Shown here piece by piece: positions 50,561-59,121 of a stretch of 64,000 nt of DNA. Every line of letters begins with the position of its first letter. Within the stretch, counting starts at the first letter, position 1. The stretch covers positions 62,001 to 126,000 of the forward strand of contig NZ_OBDY01000014.1 in the NCBI RefSeq assembly GCF_900215205.1, given 5' to 3'. Source of the DNA: Paractinoplanes atraurantiacus (GTDB lineage: Bacteria; Actinomycetota; Actinomycetes; Mycobacteriales; Micromonosporaceae). The position numbers were made by a program, and so were the translations under genes. The notes under the pieces are model-generated. The model made no database searches, was not told where the DNA came from, and worked only from the letters and a program-made list of their open reading frames with translations.

Positions 50561-51049
50561 TCATGCCTCTACGTAGTCGCCGAGCGCCACGTCGTTGAGC
50601 AGGGTGGGCCAGAATCCTGGATCGTCGTCGAAGACGGAGGCGTCGATGGCGTACAGGGCGCGGCCGACGTTTTCGCTTATCGACTCGAGCTCCTCGCGCT
50701 CACTGTCCTTGCTCCCGTAGGGCAGGCCTCGGACGAACTCCGCGATGCACCTGTCGAAGGCCTGCGGTGAGGCGTTGACATGCCCGATGCCGGCCTCCGC
50801 CTCGAGGCCGGTGATGACGACCTCGCCCGTGACGACGTCCACGCAGTACAGGCCGGTGCCGTCGTGGCCGATGACGACGAACTCGCGGTCCTCGCCGGCG
50901 TGCGGGTACGCGGGCACCGGGAAGAACAGCGGGTTGCCGGCGGGAAGCCCCCGGCGCGACAGGTGGTCCCGGGCATCGGAGTCCCGGATCAGCGCGAGCG
51001 CGCTTTCCTCGTACAGAAACCGAGGCTCCGATGCATCGGGGGTCACCAC
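50561..51049 (-). CDS. SUKH-family immunity protein
   Basis: 162 residues. The segment LPAGNPLFFPVPAYPHAGED, then FVVIGHDGTGLYCVDVVTGE and IGHVNASPQAFDRCIAEF, follows the SUKH-4 pattern. This fold is widespread among immunity proteins of polymorphic toxin systems and nucleic-acid-associated toxins. It is the third gene after the RHS toxin, 6 bp behind the preceding gene, in one leftward operon. It would act in the cytoplasm by binding the C-terminal toxin domain. Whether it neutralises this toxin or another one acquired earlier is not known. Confidence 0.8.
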   Translation of the reverse strand: MVTPDASEPRFLYEESALALIRDSDARDHLSRRGLPAGNPLFFPVPAYPHAGEDREFVVIGHDGTGLYCVDVVTGEVVITGLEAEAGIGHVNASPQAFDRCIAEFVRGLPYGSKDSEREELESISENVGRALYAIDASVFDDDPGFWPTLLNDVALGDYVEA

Positions 51050-51055
51050 GCCGGC

Positions 51056-51544
51056 TCAGGCTCGCGAACCCGGGGGATTCCGGCGCAGGCTGATCTTTCC
51101 GGCCCGTACCATCTCGGCCGCGGCCGGGCCCAGCCTTTCCGGGCCCCATTCCGCCGGCATCGCCGGCGCGTACCGGCGTACCCACTTGAAGAGGCCGGTG
51201 GCGGCCTTCGTGAACGGCTCGTCGTCGTGCGGCAGGTAGTAGAACCGTCCCGGGTAGAGCTGATCGTCGTCGAGCTTCGAGAACCACCATTCGATCAGCG
51301 GCCCCGACTGGACGCTCATCACCCACTCGTCTCTCGGCTCGACGAAGCGCGGCTCCAACTGCCCCACCTGCGACGCGACGGCGATGAGCCGGGCCATGCC
51401 GTCCTGGGAGCCGGTGGTCGCCAGGGAGGCCCGGTCGGCCGAGCGCTCCCGCAGCAGCACGCATCCGAGTTCGCGCACATAGTCGTCGACCGCCGGCCGG
51501 TCCTCGGGGTGGAGATAAACCTTGAGCTGCTTACCGGTCGCCAT
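51056..51544 (-). CDS. Candidate immunity protein of the RHS toxin
   Basis: A 162-residue soluble protein of no family I can name. It starts MATGKQLKVYLHPEDRPAVD, then has GPLIEWWFSKLDDDQLYPGR and YYLPHDDEPFTKAATGLFKW, and ends with a basic tail. Its ATG overlaps the stop of the RHS toxin gene by one base (TGATG), the coupling expected of a cognate immunity gene. The acidic, tryptophan-rich surface would suit binding to a basic nuclease domain. The SUKH gene follows directly. Confidence 0.6.
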   Translation of the reverse strand: MATGKQLKVYLHPEDRPAVDDYVRELGCVLLRERSADRASLATTGSQDGMARLIAVASQVGQLEPRFVEPRDEWVMSVQSGPLIEWWFSKLDDDQLYPGRFYYLPHDDEPFTKAATGLFKWVRRYAPAMPAEWGPERLGPAAAEMVRAGKISLRRNPPGSRA

Positions 51545-54500
51545 CACTTGACCGTCCCATACGGGTGGAAGACCATCTCGACGCCGTCGTCGAGTTCGCT
51601 CCAGATGTCGGACATGGCCTCGGTCTCGCGCATGACCGGTAGGCCGCCCTTGGTCTGCAGGCCGACCTGATGGACCGATACGAGGGTGCCGTTGGCATCG
51701 TAGGCGGCGACGTCGGCGGCACGGTTCGGCTTGAATCCGGTCGGCGTGCTGAACGGCACCTCCCGGCGGGTGGTGAAGCCCTGGTTCTGCAGGTCGCGCT
51801 CCACCTGGTCGATGACGCGCTGGTGGGCCGGTCCGCCGGCGCGGCCGTACGGGTTGCGGACGATCCGCGGCGTGCCGCCCTGTGCACAGGTGCACTTGGT
51901 CGAGTGCTTCGCGAGGGCGCCGCCGCAGTTGTGGACGAGAACGGACTCGTCACCGGCGACCACGTAGTAGGTGTGGGTGTCGTTGACCGTGAGGTTGTAG
52001 ACCGTGGTGGTCTCGGAATGGTCGACGGTCCTGGTGATGGTGACCGCGCGGCCCCGGGGGTCGCGGAGGGTGTCACCGGCCTTCAGGTCCTCGGCCTCGG
52101 TCCAGCCCTTTGCGGGGCTGTAGAACTTGTGGCCAGCGGTGGCCGTGAGCTTCTGCGGCGGGCCGCCGCCACCGGCGCCGGCTCCGGCCAGGGTCAGCTC
52201 GACCAGGCTCTTGTCGCCGGATCCGGTGACCGATGCGGTGACCTGCTGGGGCTCGCTGACGCCGGTCTCGTCATTCGTGGCCTTGACGGTGTCACCGGGC
52301 TGGACCTTCTCGATCGGCTTGGTGCTGCCGTCGGCCATGAGCACCAAGGTGCCGGCCGCGAAGGAGTTGGCCGAGGCGAGCCGCTTGCCCGCGCCGGCGG
52401 CGATGTCGCAGCTCTCCCCGGTCGTCGACTTCCGCTTCTGTTTGACCTTGCCGGCGGCCTTCTGCGTGGTCGCCTTGGCCTTGGCGCCCAGGTCCTTGGC
52501 CGCGGCCACGGTGTTCTCGACCTGTTTGGCCGCGGCGGATTTCACCTTGTTGGTGGCTTCCCCGACGACCTTGGTGATGCGCTGCGGGATGCTGGAGAGC
52601 GCGGCGCGGGCCGCCTTCAACCGGCCGTACGTCTCGACCAGCCGCCGGCCGACGCCGATCGCCTTGACCGCGACCTTGGCCGCCTTGAACAGCTTGCCCC
52701 AGGGCACGGCCTGCAGCGCGGTGGAGATGCAGGCGACGATGTCGCCCTCGGTGACGCACGCCTTCGCGTCGTTGAAGCCGACCAGGTCGAGGATCAGGTT
52801 GACGATCTCGTCGCCGATCTGCTTCACGAAACCCTCGGCCTCGTCGACGAGTTTCTTCGCGCTCATCCACTCGGGGTTCTCGACCTCGACCGTCGTGGTG
52901 CCGTCGGGGTTGTTGGCCACGACCGTGGTGGCGGCGGCCTCCGGGTTGTTCATCCGGTACTCGGCCGCGGTCGCGCTGCCGAGGAACGGCACCGTGGCGC
53001 TGTCCGGGTCGAGCCCGCTCGGGTCGGTCCACACCGTCGGACGGGCATTGGTGTACGAGTACGTCGACACCGCCGGGTCCGTCGCCGGCTGGGCCGCCGG
53101 GTCGGCGGAGTCGAACCGGCCGGTGCTCGGGTCGTAGTTGCGGGCGCCCATCGCGTACCGGTCGCCCTGGCTGACGTCGCGGTAGGTGCCGGCGTACTGC
53201 ACCGGGTTGGCCGGCGCGTCCGCGTCCAGCTTCCTGCCGCCGTCGGTCAGGCCGGTGCCGCGGGCCACCCCGAACGCGTCGTAGTCGTACGACCATTGCG
53301 GTGTGCCGTTGGCCGAGACCATGCCGGACACGCCGCCGAGCCAGTCGTGCAGGTAGGAGCTCGTCCCGCCGTTGCCGGCCACCATGGCCAGGGCCTGGCC
53401 GCCCGGGTTGTAGAGGTAGCCGCGGGAGACGTCGCCGTTCGCGCCGGTCTGGGTCTCGGCGGCCAGCAGGGGCCGGTCGCTGTTGATGTCCCAGAGCCAG
53501 TTCTGCACGACCTGCTGCGCGCCGCTGCCGGTGACCGCCTTGATCCGGTTGCCGACCGCGTCGTACGTGTAATCGGTGGTCTTCCCGTCGACCGTGGCCG
53601 AGGTCATCGTGTGGTCGAGGGCGTACGTGAACCGGTTGTTGCCGGCGCGGATCTGGTTGCCCTCGAGGTCGTACTCGAAGGACCGCTCGTTGCTGCGGCT
53701 GCCGGTGATCCGCTCATTGGTGAGCTGGTCGGCCGCGTCGTACGTGTAGGACGTCGTGGTGTTCTCGCCCGGCGCCACCACCTTCTTGGTGGTGCGATTA
53801 CCGACCAGGTCGTACGTGTAATCCGTGCGCTCGGCCGACGAGCCGGCGCAGGACTGGGCGCCGAAGCACTCGGCGGTGAGCCGGTTGGCCGCGTCGTAGT
53901 TGTACGCGGTGGCCTCGGTGACCGTCGGCTGGCCCGGCTGCCCCTTGGTCTCGGTGATCCGCGTCGGGTTGCCGACCTTGTCGAGCTGCAGGTCGAAGGC
54001 GGACAGGACGGTGTCGCCCTTGCCGGCCGCGATCCGCGTCATCCGCCCGGCCCGGTCGTAGCCGCGTTCCTCGACCACCCCGGTCGACGCCGGGTACGTG
54101 GTCTTGATCAGGTTGTCCGAGACGTCGTACCCGAACTCGTACCGGGACGAGCTGCCGCCCTTGGCGCTGGTCAGCGACGTGATCCGGTCACCGTCGTCGT
54201 ACTCGGCGGAGATCTTCGTGCCGTCCGGGTAGCTGCGGCTGATGATCCGGTCGTCGCCGTCGTAGGTGTAGCCGAACTCCTGGTCGCCGCGGATCACCTT
54301 GGTGAGCCGGTCGGTGTTGTCGTACTCGCGCACCTGGGTGCCGCTGGGATCGGTGGCGGCGGTGAGCTTGTTCTTGGCGTCGTAGCCGAACGTGCTGATC
54401 GGCCCGTTGTCGCCCAGCTGCTTGCTGATCAGCCGGCCCAGGTTGTCGTAGCCGTAGAAGATGGTCTTGGCCGGGATGTTCGGGTCGGGCCGGTTGGGCT

Positions 54501-57500
54501 CGACCATCCGCGCGGTGATCTCCTGGACGAGTTGGGAGTTCGCGTCGTACACGTACTCCCGGCGCCGGCCCAGTTGGTCGGTGGTGGCGACCGTACGGCC
54601 GGCCTTGTCGTATTCGGTGTACGCCGACCGGTTCAGCGGATCGGTGCGGCGCTCCAGCTGGCCGTTCGCCCGGTACTGGTAGGTCAGCGCCTGCCCGTTG
54701 GCCGCGTCGGGGCCGATGACCGAGGTGAGCCAGTCGTTGTCGTTGTAGCCCAGCCGCGTGGTGCGATTGTTCGCGTCGGTGCTGGCGATCAGCCGGTCGT
54801 TCGCGTCGTACGTGCTCTTGCTGACGTTGCCGAGCGGATCGGTGACCGTCTCGAGGTTGCCGGCGCGGTCGTAGCCGTACTTGGTGGTGTAGTCGCTCGC
54901 GTTGGTGCCCTCGACGTTGCCACGCGGCTCGGTGATCTCGATCGGCCGGCCGTCGTCGTCGTACTTCCAGGTGACCACGCCGCCGGTCGGGGTGGTCTGC
55001 TTGACCGGGTTGCCGGCGTCGTCGTACTCGATGCCCGCGTTGACCCCACCGCTCTCCGCCGTGCTGCCGGTGCGCCGGTTGGCGCCGTCGAACGAGCTGG
55101 TGAGCTCCTCACCGTTCTCGTTCGTCATCCCGACGACGTTGCCGGCGTTGTCGTAGCGCACGCTGGTCCTGCGGTCGAGCTGGTCGACCTGCCCGTTCGG
55201 CCGGTCCAGGGCGTCGAAGGCGGTGTCCACCTTGGCCCGCTTGCCGTCCGAGCCGTACGGCCGGTCGGCCTGCACCAGGTTGCCGTTGAAGTCGTAGTGG
55301 AAGCGGCTGGTGTACAGCTCGGCCTGCGCCGGGTTGGCGTTACCCAACGGCGCCACTTCGAGAGAGACCCGGCCCGTCGAGTCGTACGTCCAACTGGTTG
55401 TCAGGTTGAGTTCGCCCGGGTTGACCGTGACCGACTTGCGCCGGCCGGCGGGGGTGTAGGCGGCCGCGCTGGTGTTGCCGACCTGGTCCTTGACCAGCAC
55501 CGGACGGCCGGCCTTGTCGTAGGTGGTGTGCGTCGATCCGGAGAGCGGATCGGTCACCACGACGACCTGGCCGAGTTCGTCGAGAGTCTTCTTGTACGGC
55601 GCCTGCTTGCCCGGCTGCCGCACCTCGACGACGGTGTTCTCCTCGTCGTAGGTGTACCGCGTGCGGTAGGCGTCGGGGTTGGCCCCGGAGACCGTGCCCC
55701 GCGGGTCGACCACCGAGGTCATCCGGCCCGTCCGGTCGTACGCCATGACGGTCTTGCGCCCCGTCGGCGAGATCTCGGCGGTGCGGTTGCCGTCGGTGTC
55801 GTACTCGTACGTGGTGGCCTTGTCGCGGGGGTCGGTCTTCTTGACCACGTTGCCGCGGCTGTCGTACTCGTACCGGTAGCCCTTGGCCTGCTCGGGATCG
55901 CGCTGGCTGGTGAGCTCGTTGAACTCGTTGTACGTGTAGATCCACTTGTTGTCGCGGCCGTCGGTGAACTCGGTGAGGTTGCCGCGGCCGTCGAACTGGC
56001 TGCTCTGGGTGAAGGAGAAGGGCTCCGGAGCCGTACGCGACCGCGGGTTGCCCGCCGCGTCGAAGGCGGTCTCCTCCTGGTTGCCCTTCGGGTCGACCAC
56101 CAGGCTCTTCTGCAGCTTGCCGTCGTACCGGGTGTTGACCACGTCGTTGTTGCCGTTGCGCGACCACAGCAGCACGTTGTCGCGGTAGCCGTCGACCACG
56201 ACCACGCCGTCCGGGTCGGTGGTGGTCGCCTCCTGGCTGCCGGCGTTCCACGCGAACGTGGTCACCGCGTTCTCGGCGTCGGTCTGCCGGCCCACCCGCC
56301 CGGCGGCGTCGTACTCGTTGAACACCTGCCGGTTGCCGCGGGCGTCGACCACGGTGGCGAGCCGCCCGGCGGCGTCATAGCCGTACGTGGTGGTGTAGCG
56401 GCGCGCGTCCTGCACCTTGAGCAGCCGGGTGCCTTCGTAGTCGAACTGCACCACCCGGTTGTCGGGCATCGTCACCTTGGTGACCAGCCGCAGATCGGCC
56501 CGCGCGTCGAAGTCGACGACCCGGCCGCTGGCATCGGTGACCTTGTCGATGACGCCCTGCGCCGTGTACGCGAGGGTCACCCCGTGCCCGCGGGCGTTCT
56601 TGATCGAGATGAGCTTGCCCTCGGCGTCGAACCGCAGCACCCGCTTGTCCGGCGGCACCAGCTGCCATCCGCCGTCGACCTTGGTGAGCCGAGCGCGCAC
56701 GCCGGCCGGCGCCTCGTAGCTGCCGTCGGCGCCGCCGGTGTAGACCGCCTCGGAGCCGTCCTCCGCGCGGACCCGGGCCGCGCCGCCGTCGGCCGAGACG
56801 ATCCGGATGTCGTACGTGGACGACCAGCCCGGCCCGAACATGCCCGGTGCCGTATTGCCCGACGAGTAGTAGCGGGCCAGCCGGAACGGGATGCCGTACG
56901 AGGGCATGCCGAAGTCCTGCTCGACCCGCTGGAACGTGCCCGTGCCCGTGTTGACCATCTGGCCGCGGAAGGCCTGCGCCCGTACGGTGCCGCCCAGCAC
57001 GGTCGCGCAGCCGCAGCCCACGGCCTGCGACGCGGGCACGGCCGGCGGGTTCACCACGGTGCGCGGCTGCGCCGGCGCGGACTCGGCGCTCGACAGCTCG
57101 CCCTCGGCGGCCGCCACGGTGATCGTCACCGTGTACTTGCGCGCCGGGTCGAGCACCCAGCCCTCGGCCGCGCCGAAGGTCCGGCAGAAGGTGGCCGGGT
57201 ACGAGCACCGGCTCAGATCGGCCCGGCCCTGGTCGGTGGAGCGCTGCTCGGTGCCGGCCTCGACGTCGCGCACGGTGGCCCACCAGCGCGCCCACGACGT
57301 CGGGTCACCGTCGGCCACCTGCGCGTCGAAGTACACGACGAGCGAGGTGTCGCCGAGCGTGAACCCGGGCCGCACGATGGGCGTGCCCGGCACCTCGGCT
57401 GCTACGGCTTTCGCGTCGGCTTGCACGGCTTTGGCGGTGGCCGTCCGCCGCAGGGCGCGGCCGTCGGTCTTCGCGGGCTTGCCCGCGGATTCCACGGCGG

Positions 57501-57708
57501 GCGGCACCGGCGGCGCCACCTCACCGGCCGGCCGGCCGTGGTTGGGCGTGGCCTCCTTGGGCAGCCCGCGATCCACCGGATCGGCCCCGGCCGGCGCCAC
57601 CGGCGGCGGCGCGGCGGTCGCCGGCCCCGGCGGCGACACCGCGAGATAACTGGATATCAGGACTGAGGTCAGGGCTGCGGACAGCAGCCGCCGGCGCCTC
57701 GCGCGCAT
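51544..57708 (-). CDS. RHS-repeat polymorphic toxin with Hint domain and C-terminal nuclease-like tip
   Basis: 2054 residues. The ATG at 57708 has GGGGGAG upstream and starts a signal peptide (LLSAALTSVLISSYLAVS). A Pro/Ala-rich linker and a fibronectin-like segment precede a DUF6531-type domain, then dozens of YD repeats (such as YDAAGRLATVVDARGN) and the RHS core ending TNARPTVWTDPSGLDPD. A Hint domain spans about 1782-1927, beginning SFAAGTLVLMADGS with Ser in place of the usual Cys and ending LVHN. The last 110 residues form the toxin tip. RRAADVAAYDANG-like and VSVHQVGLQTKGGLPVMRE motifs suggest a restriction-endonuclease-like fold. It is probably secreted and used against neighbouring cells. 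Confidence 0.9.
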   Translation of the reverse strand: MRARRRRLLSAALTSVLISSYLAVSPPGPATAAPPPVAPAGADPVDRGLPKEATPNHGRPAGEVAPPVPPAVESAGKPAKTDGRALRRTATAKAVQADAKAVAAEVPGTPIVRPGFTLGDTSLVVYFDAQVADGDPTSWARWWATVRDVEAGTEQRSTDQGRADLSRCSYPATFCRTFGAAEGWVLDPARKYTVTITVAAAEGELSSAESAPAQPRTVVNPPAVPASQAVGCGCATVLGGTVRAQAFRGQMVNTGTGTFQRVEQDFGMPSYGIPFRLARYYSSGNTAPGMFGPGWSSTYDIRIVSADGGAARVRAEDGSEAVYTGGADGSYEAPAGVRARLTKVDGGWQLVPPDKRVLRFDAEGKLISIKNARGHGVTLAYTAQGVIDKVTDASGRVVDFDARADLRLVTKVTMPDNRVVQFDYEGTRLLKVQDARRYTTTYGYDAAGRLATVVDARGNRQVFNEYDAAGRVGRQTDAENAVTTFAWNAGSQEATTTDPDGVVVVDGYRDNVLLWSRNGNNDVVNTRYDGKLQKSLVVDPKGNQEETAFDAAGNPRSRTAPEPFSFTQSSQFDGRGNLTEFTDGRDNKWIYTYNEFNELTSQRDPEQAKGYRYEYDSRGNVVKKTDPRDKATTYEYDTDGNRTAEISPTGRKTVMAYDRTGRMTSVVDPRGTVSGANPDAYRTRYTYDEENTVVEVRQPGKQAPYKKTLDELGQVVVVTDPLSGSTHTTYDKAGRPVLVKDQVGNTSAAAYTPAGRRKSVTVNPGELNLTTSWTYDSTGRVSLEVAPLGNANPAQAELYTSRFHYDFNGNLVQADRPYGSDGKRAKVDTAFDALDRPNGQVDQLDRRTSVRYDNAGNVVGMTNENGEELTSSFDGANRRTGSTAESGGVNAGIEYDDAGNPVKQTTPTGGVVTWKYDDDGRPIEITEPRGNVEGTNASDYTTKYGYDRAGNLETVTDPLGNVSKSTYDANDRLIASTDANNRTTRLGYNDNDWLTSVIGPDAANGQALTYQYRANGQLERRTDPLNRSAYTEYDKAGRTVATTDQLGRRREYVYDANSQLVQEITARMVEPNRPDPNIPAKTIFYGYDNLGRLISKQLGDNGPISTFGYDAKNKLTAATDPSGTQVREYDNTDRLTKVIRGDQEFGYTYDGDDRIISRSYPDGTKISAEYDDGDRITSLTSAKGGSSSRYEFGYDVSDNLIKTTYPASTGVVEERGYDRAGRMTRIAAGKGDTVLSAFDLQLDKVGNPTRITETKGQPGQPTVTEATAYNYDAANRLTAECFGAQSCAGSSAERTDYTYDLVGNRTTKKVVAPGENTTTSYTYDAADQLTNERITGSRSNERSFEYDLEGNQIRAGNNRFTYALDHTMTSATVDGKTTDYTYDAVGNRIKAVTGSGAQQVVQNWLWDINSDRPLLAAETQTGANGDVSRGYLYNPGGQALAMVAGNGGTSSYLHDWLGGVSGMVSANGTPQWSYDYDAFGVARGTGLTDGGRKLDADAPANPVQYAGTYRDVSQGDRYAMGARNYDPSTGRFDSADPAAQPATDPAVSTYSYTNARPTVWTDPSGLDPDSATVPFLGSATAAEYRMNNPEAAATTVVANNPDGTTTVEVENPEWMSAKKLVDEAEGFVKQIGDEIVNLILDLVGFNDAKACVTEGDIVACISTALQAVPWGKLFKAAKVAVKAIGVGRRLVETYGRLKAARAALSSIPQRITKVVGEATNKVKSAAAKQVENTVAAAKDLGAKAKATTQKAAGKVKQKRKSTTGESCDIAAGAGKRLASANSFAAGTLVLMADGSTKPIEKVQPGDTVKATNDETGVSEPQQVTASVTGSGDKSLVELTLAGAGAGGGGPPQKLTATAGHKFYSPAKGWTEAEDLKAGDTLRDPRGRAVTITRTVDHSETTTVYNLTVNDTHTYYVVAGDESVLVHNCGGALAKHSTKCTCAQGGTPRIVRNPYGRAGGPAHQRVIDQVERDLQNQGFTTRREVPFSTPTGFKPNRAADVAAYDANGTLVSVHQVGLQTKGGLPVMRETEAMSDIWSELDDGVEMVFHPYGTVK

Positions 57709-57948
57709 GAGCACTCCCCCGTGACTGTGCGTTAGCTGGCAGCCCACACGCTTCATCATGGATATAAATTCATCAATGGCTCAAACGGTTAAGCCCTGGA
57801 TCGGCCGAACGGAGGAGGCGACGCACTACGCGAGCTTCTGAACCGTTTCACTCGTATGTGCCTATCTGACCGCGCCACTGAATCGTCAGTGGGAAAGCAC
57901 TGACCCTGCCTACCGTCGCCGGCAAGACCACCGTCGGAAGGAAGTCAG

Positions 57949-59112
57949 ATGCAGAACACTCGCCGGGCGCTCGTCGTCGGTCTCGGCATCGCGGGCATGG
58001 CCGCGGCCGTACGGCTGCGCTCGATCGGCTGGACCACGGTGGTCGTCGAACGCACGCCGCAGCGGCGCACCGGAGGCTACTTCGTCGGGCTGTTCCCGTC
58101 GGGTGAACGGGCCGCGCGGGACCTCGGCGTACTGTCCACCATGCACCTGCGCACCCCGGCCGACCACCGCACCTGGGCGGTCGACGGCAGCGGGGCCCGG
58201 CAGCGCAGTGTCGGCTTTCTCGACCAGCCTGGACATCCCGACGGCGTGCTGCGCGGCGACATCGAGGCCGCGCTGTGGGAAAAGCTCGACGGGCAAGCCG
58301 AGGTGCGCCTCGGCACCGAACCGGTGCACATCGAGCAGACAGCGCGGGCGGCCCGGGTCACCCTGCGCGACTCGGCCACCGGTGAGACCTACGAGCAGGA
58401 GTACGACCTCGTGGTCGGGGCCGACGGGCTGCGCTCGACCGTCCGGCGGCTGGTTTTCGGGCCGCACGAGCAGTTCATGCGCTCCCTGCACACGATCATC
58501 TGCGCCTTCTCCCTCGACCGGCAGGTGAGCGGCTACGGCGACCATGAGCAGATCGTGATCGCCGAGCCGCGCCGCGCGCTGTGGATCTTTCCGTTCCGCG
58601 ACCACCCGCCGACGGCCCTGTTCACCTACCGCACCGATGACATCGACGCGCAGTTCCGCGGCGAGCGTGCCGACGTCCTCGCCGCCCGGTTCGCCGGCCT
58701 CGACGCCGGTGGCATCGTCACCCAGGCTCTCGGCGCCCTCCGCCACGCGCCGCAGGCGCTGTTCGACTCGGTGCACCAGGTGCGCATGCCGCGCTGGCAT
58801 CGGGGCCGGGTCGTCCTCATCGGCGACGCCGCGTGGTGCCTGACCCTGTTCTCCGGCATGGGGGCCAGCTCCGGAATGATCGGCGCGGTCGCCCTCGGCG
58901 ACGAACTGGCCCGGGCGCCCGAATCGATCGGGGACGCCCTCCGGGCGTACGACAAACGCATGCGCCCCCTGGTGCGCCGGCATCAAAGACTGGCGTATGT
59001 CAAAGCACAGCTCTTCGTTCCCTCGAGCGTCACCATCGCGAAGCTGCGGGCCGTGCTGCTCCGGATGGTGACGCGGCAACGGTTGCACGCGTGGCTGGGC
59101 CGCCCGTCGTGA
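57949..59112 (+). CDS. FAD-dependent monooxygenase (PHBH family)
   Basis: 387 residues. The N-terminal dinucleotide fold is VVGLGIAGMAAAVRLRSIGW with the acidic residue in VVVER, the DG motif is LVVGADGLRSTVRRL, and the GD motif is VVLIGDAAWCLTLFSGMGAS. These three are the signatures of para-hydroxybenzoate-hydroxylase-type flavoprotein monooxygenases, which hydroxylate aromatic or related substrates with NAD(P)H. The ATG at 57949 has GGAAGGAAG just upstream. It is divergent from the RHS toxin and convergent with a giant LuxR regulator, with 9 bp between them. No pathway context is visible; it may act on an antibiotic or catabolic substrate. Confidence 0.9.
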   Translation: MQNTRRALVVGLGIAGMAAAVRLRSIGWTTVVVERTPQRRTGGYFVGLFPSGERAARDLGVLSTMHLRTPADHRTWAVDGSGARQRSVGFLDQPGHPDGVLRGDIEAALWEKLDGQAEVRLGTEPVHIEQTARAARVTLRDSATGETYEQEYDLVVGADGLRSTVRRLVFGPHEQFMRSLHTIICAFSLDRQVSGYGDHEQIVIAEPRRALWIFPFRDHPPTALFTYRTDDIDAQFRGERADVLAARFAGLDAGGIVTQALGALRHAPQALFDSVHQVRMPRWHRGRVVLIGDAAWCLTLFSGMGASSGMIGAVALGDELARAPESIGDALRAYDKRMRPLVRRHQRLAYVKAQLFVPSSVTIAKLRAVLLRMVTRQRLHAWLGRPS

Positions 59113-59121
59113 ACTGCCCCG

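Noticed and set aside
53100..56500. Tandem repeat array or CRISPR-like repeats
   Set aside because: The periodic similarity comes from the coding YD repeats of the RHS toxin. Spacing varies and there are no identical repeats or spacers.
51670..57666. A 1998-codon open frame on the plus strand opposite the RHS toxin
   Set aside because: It is the antisense shadow of the toxin gene, produced by GC-rich third positions. Its protein is low-complexity Arg/Val/Gly-rich, with no domains and no ribosome-binding site.
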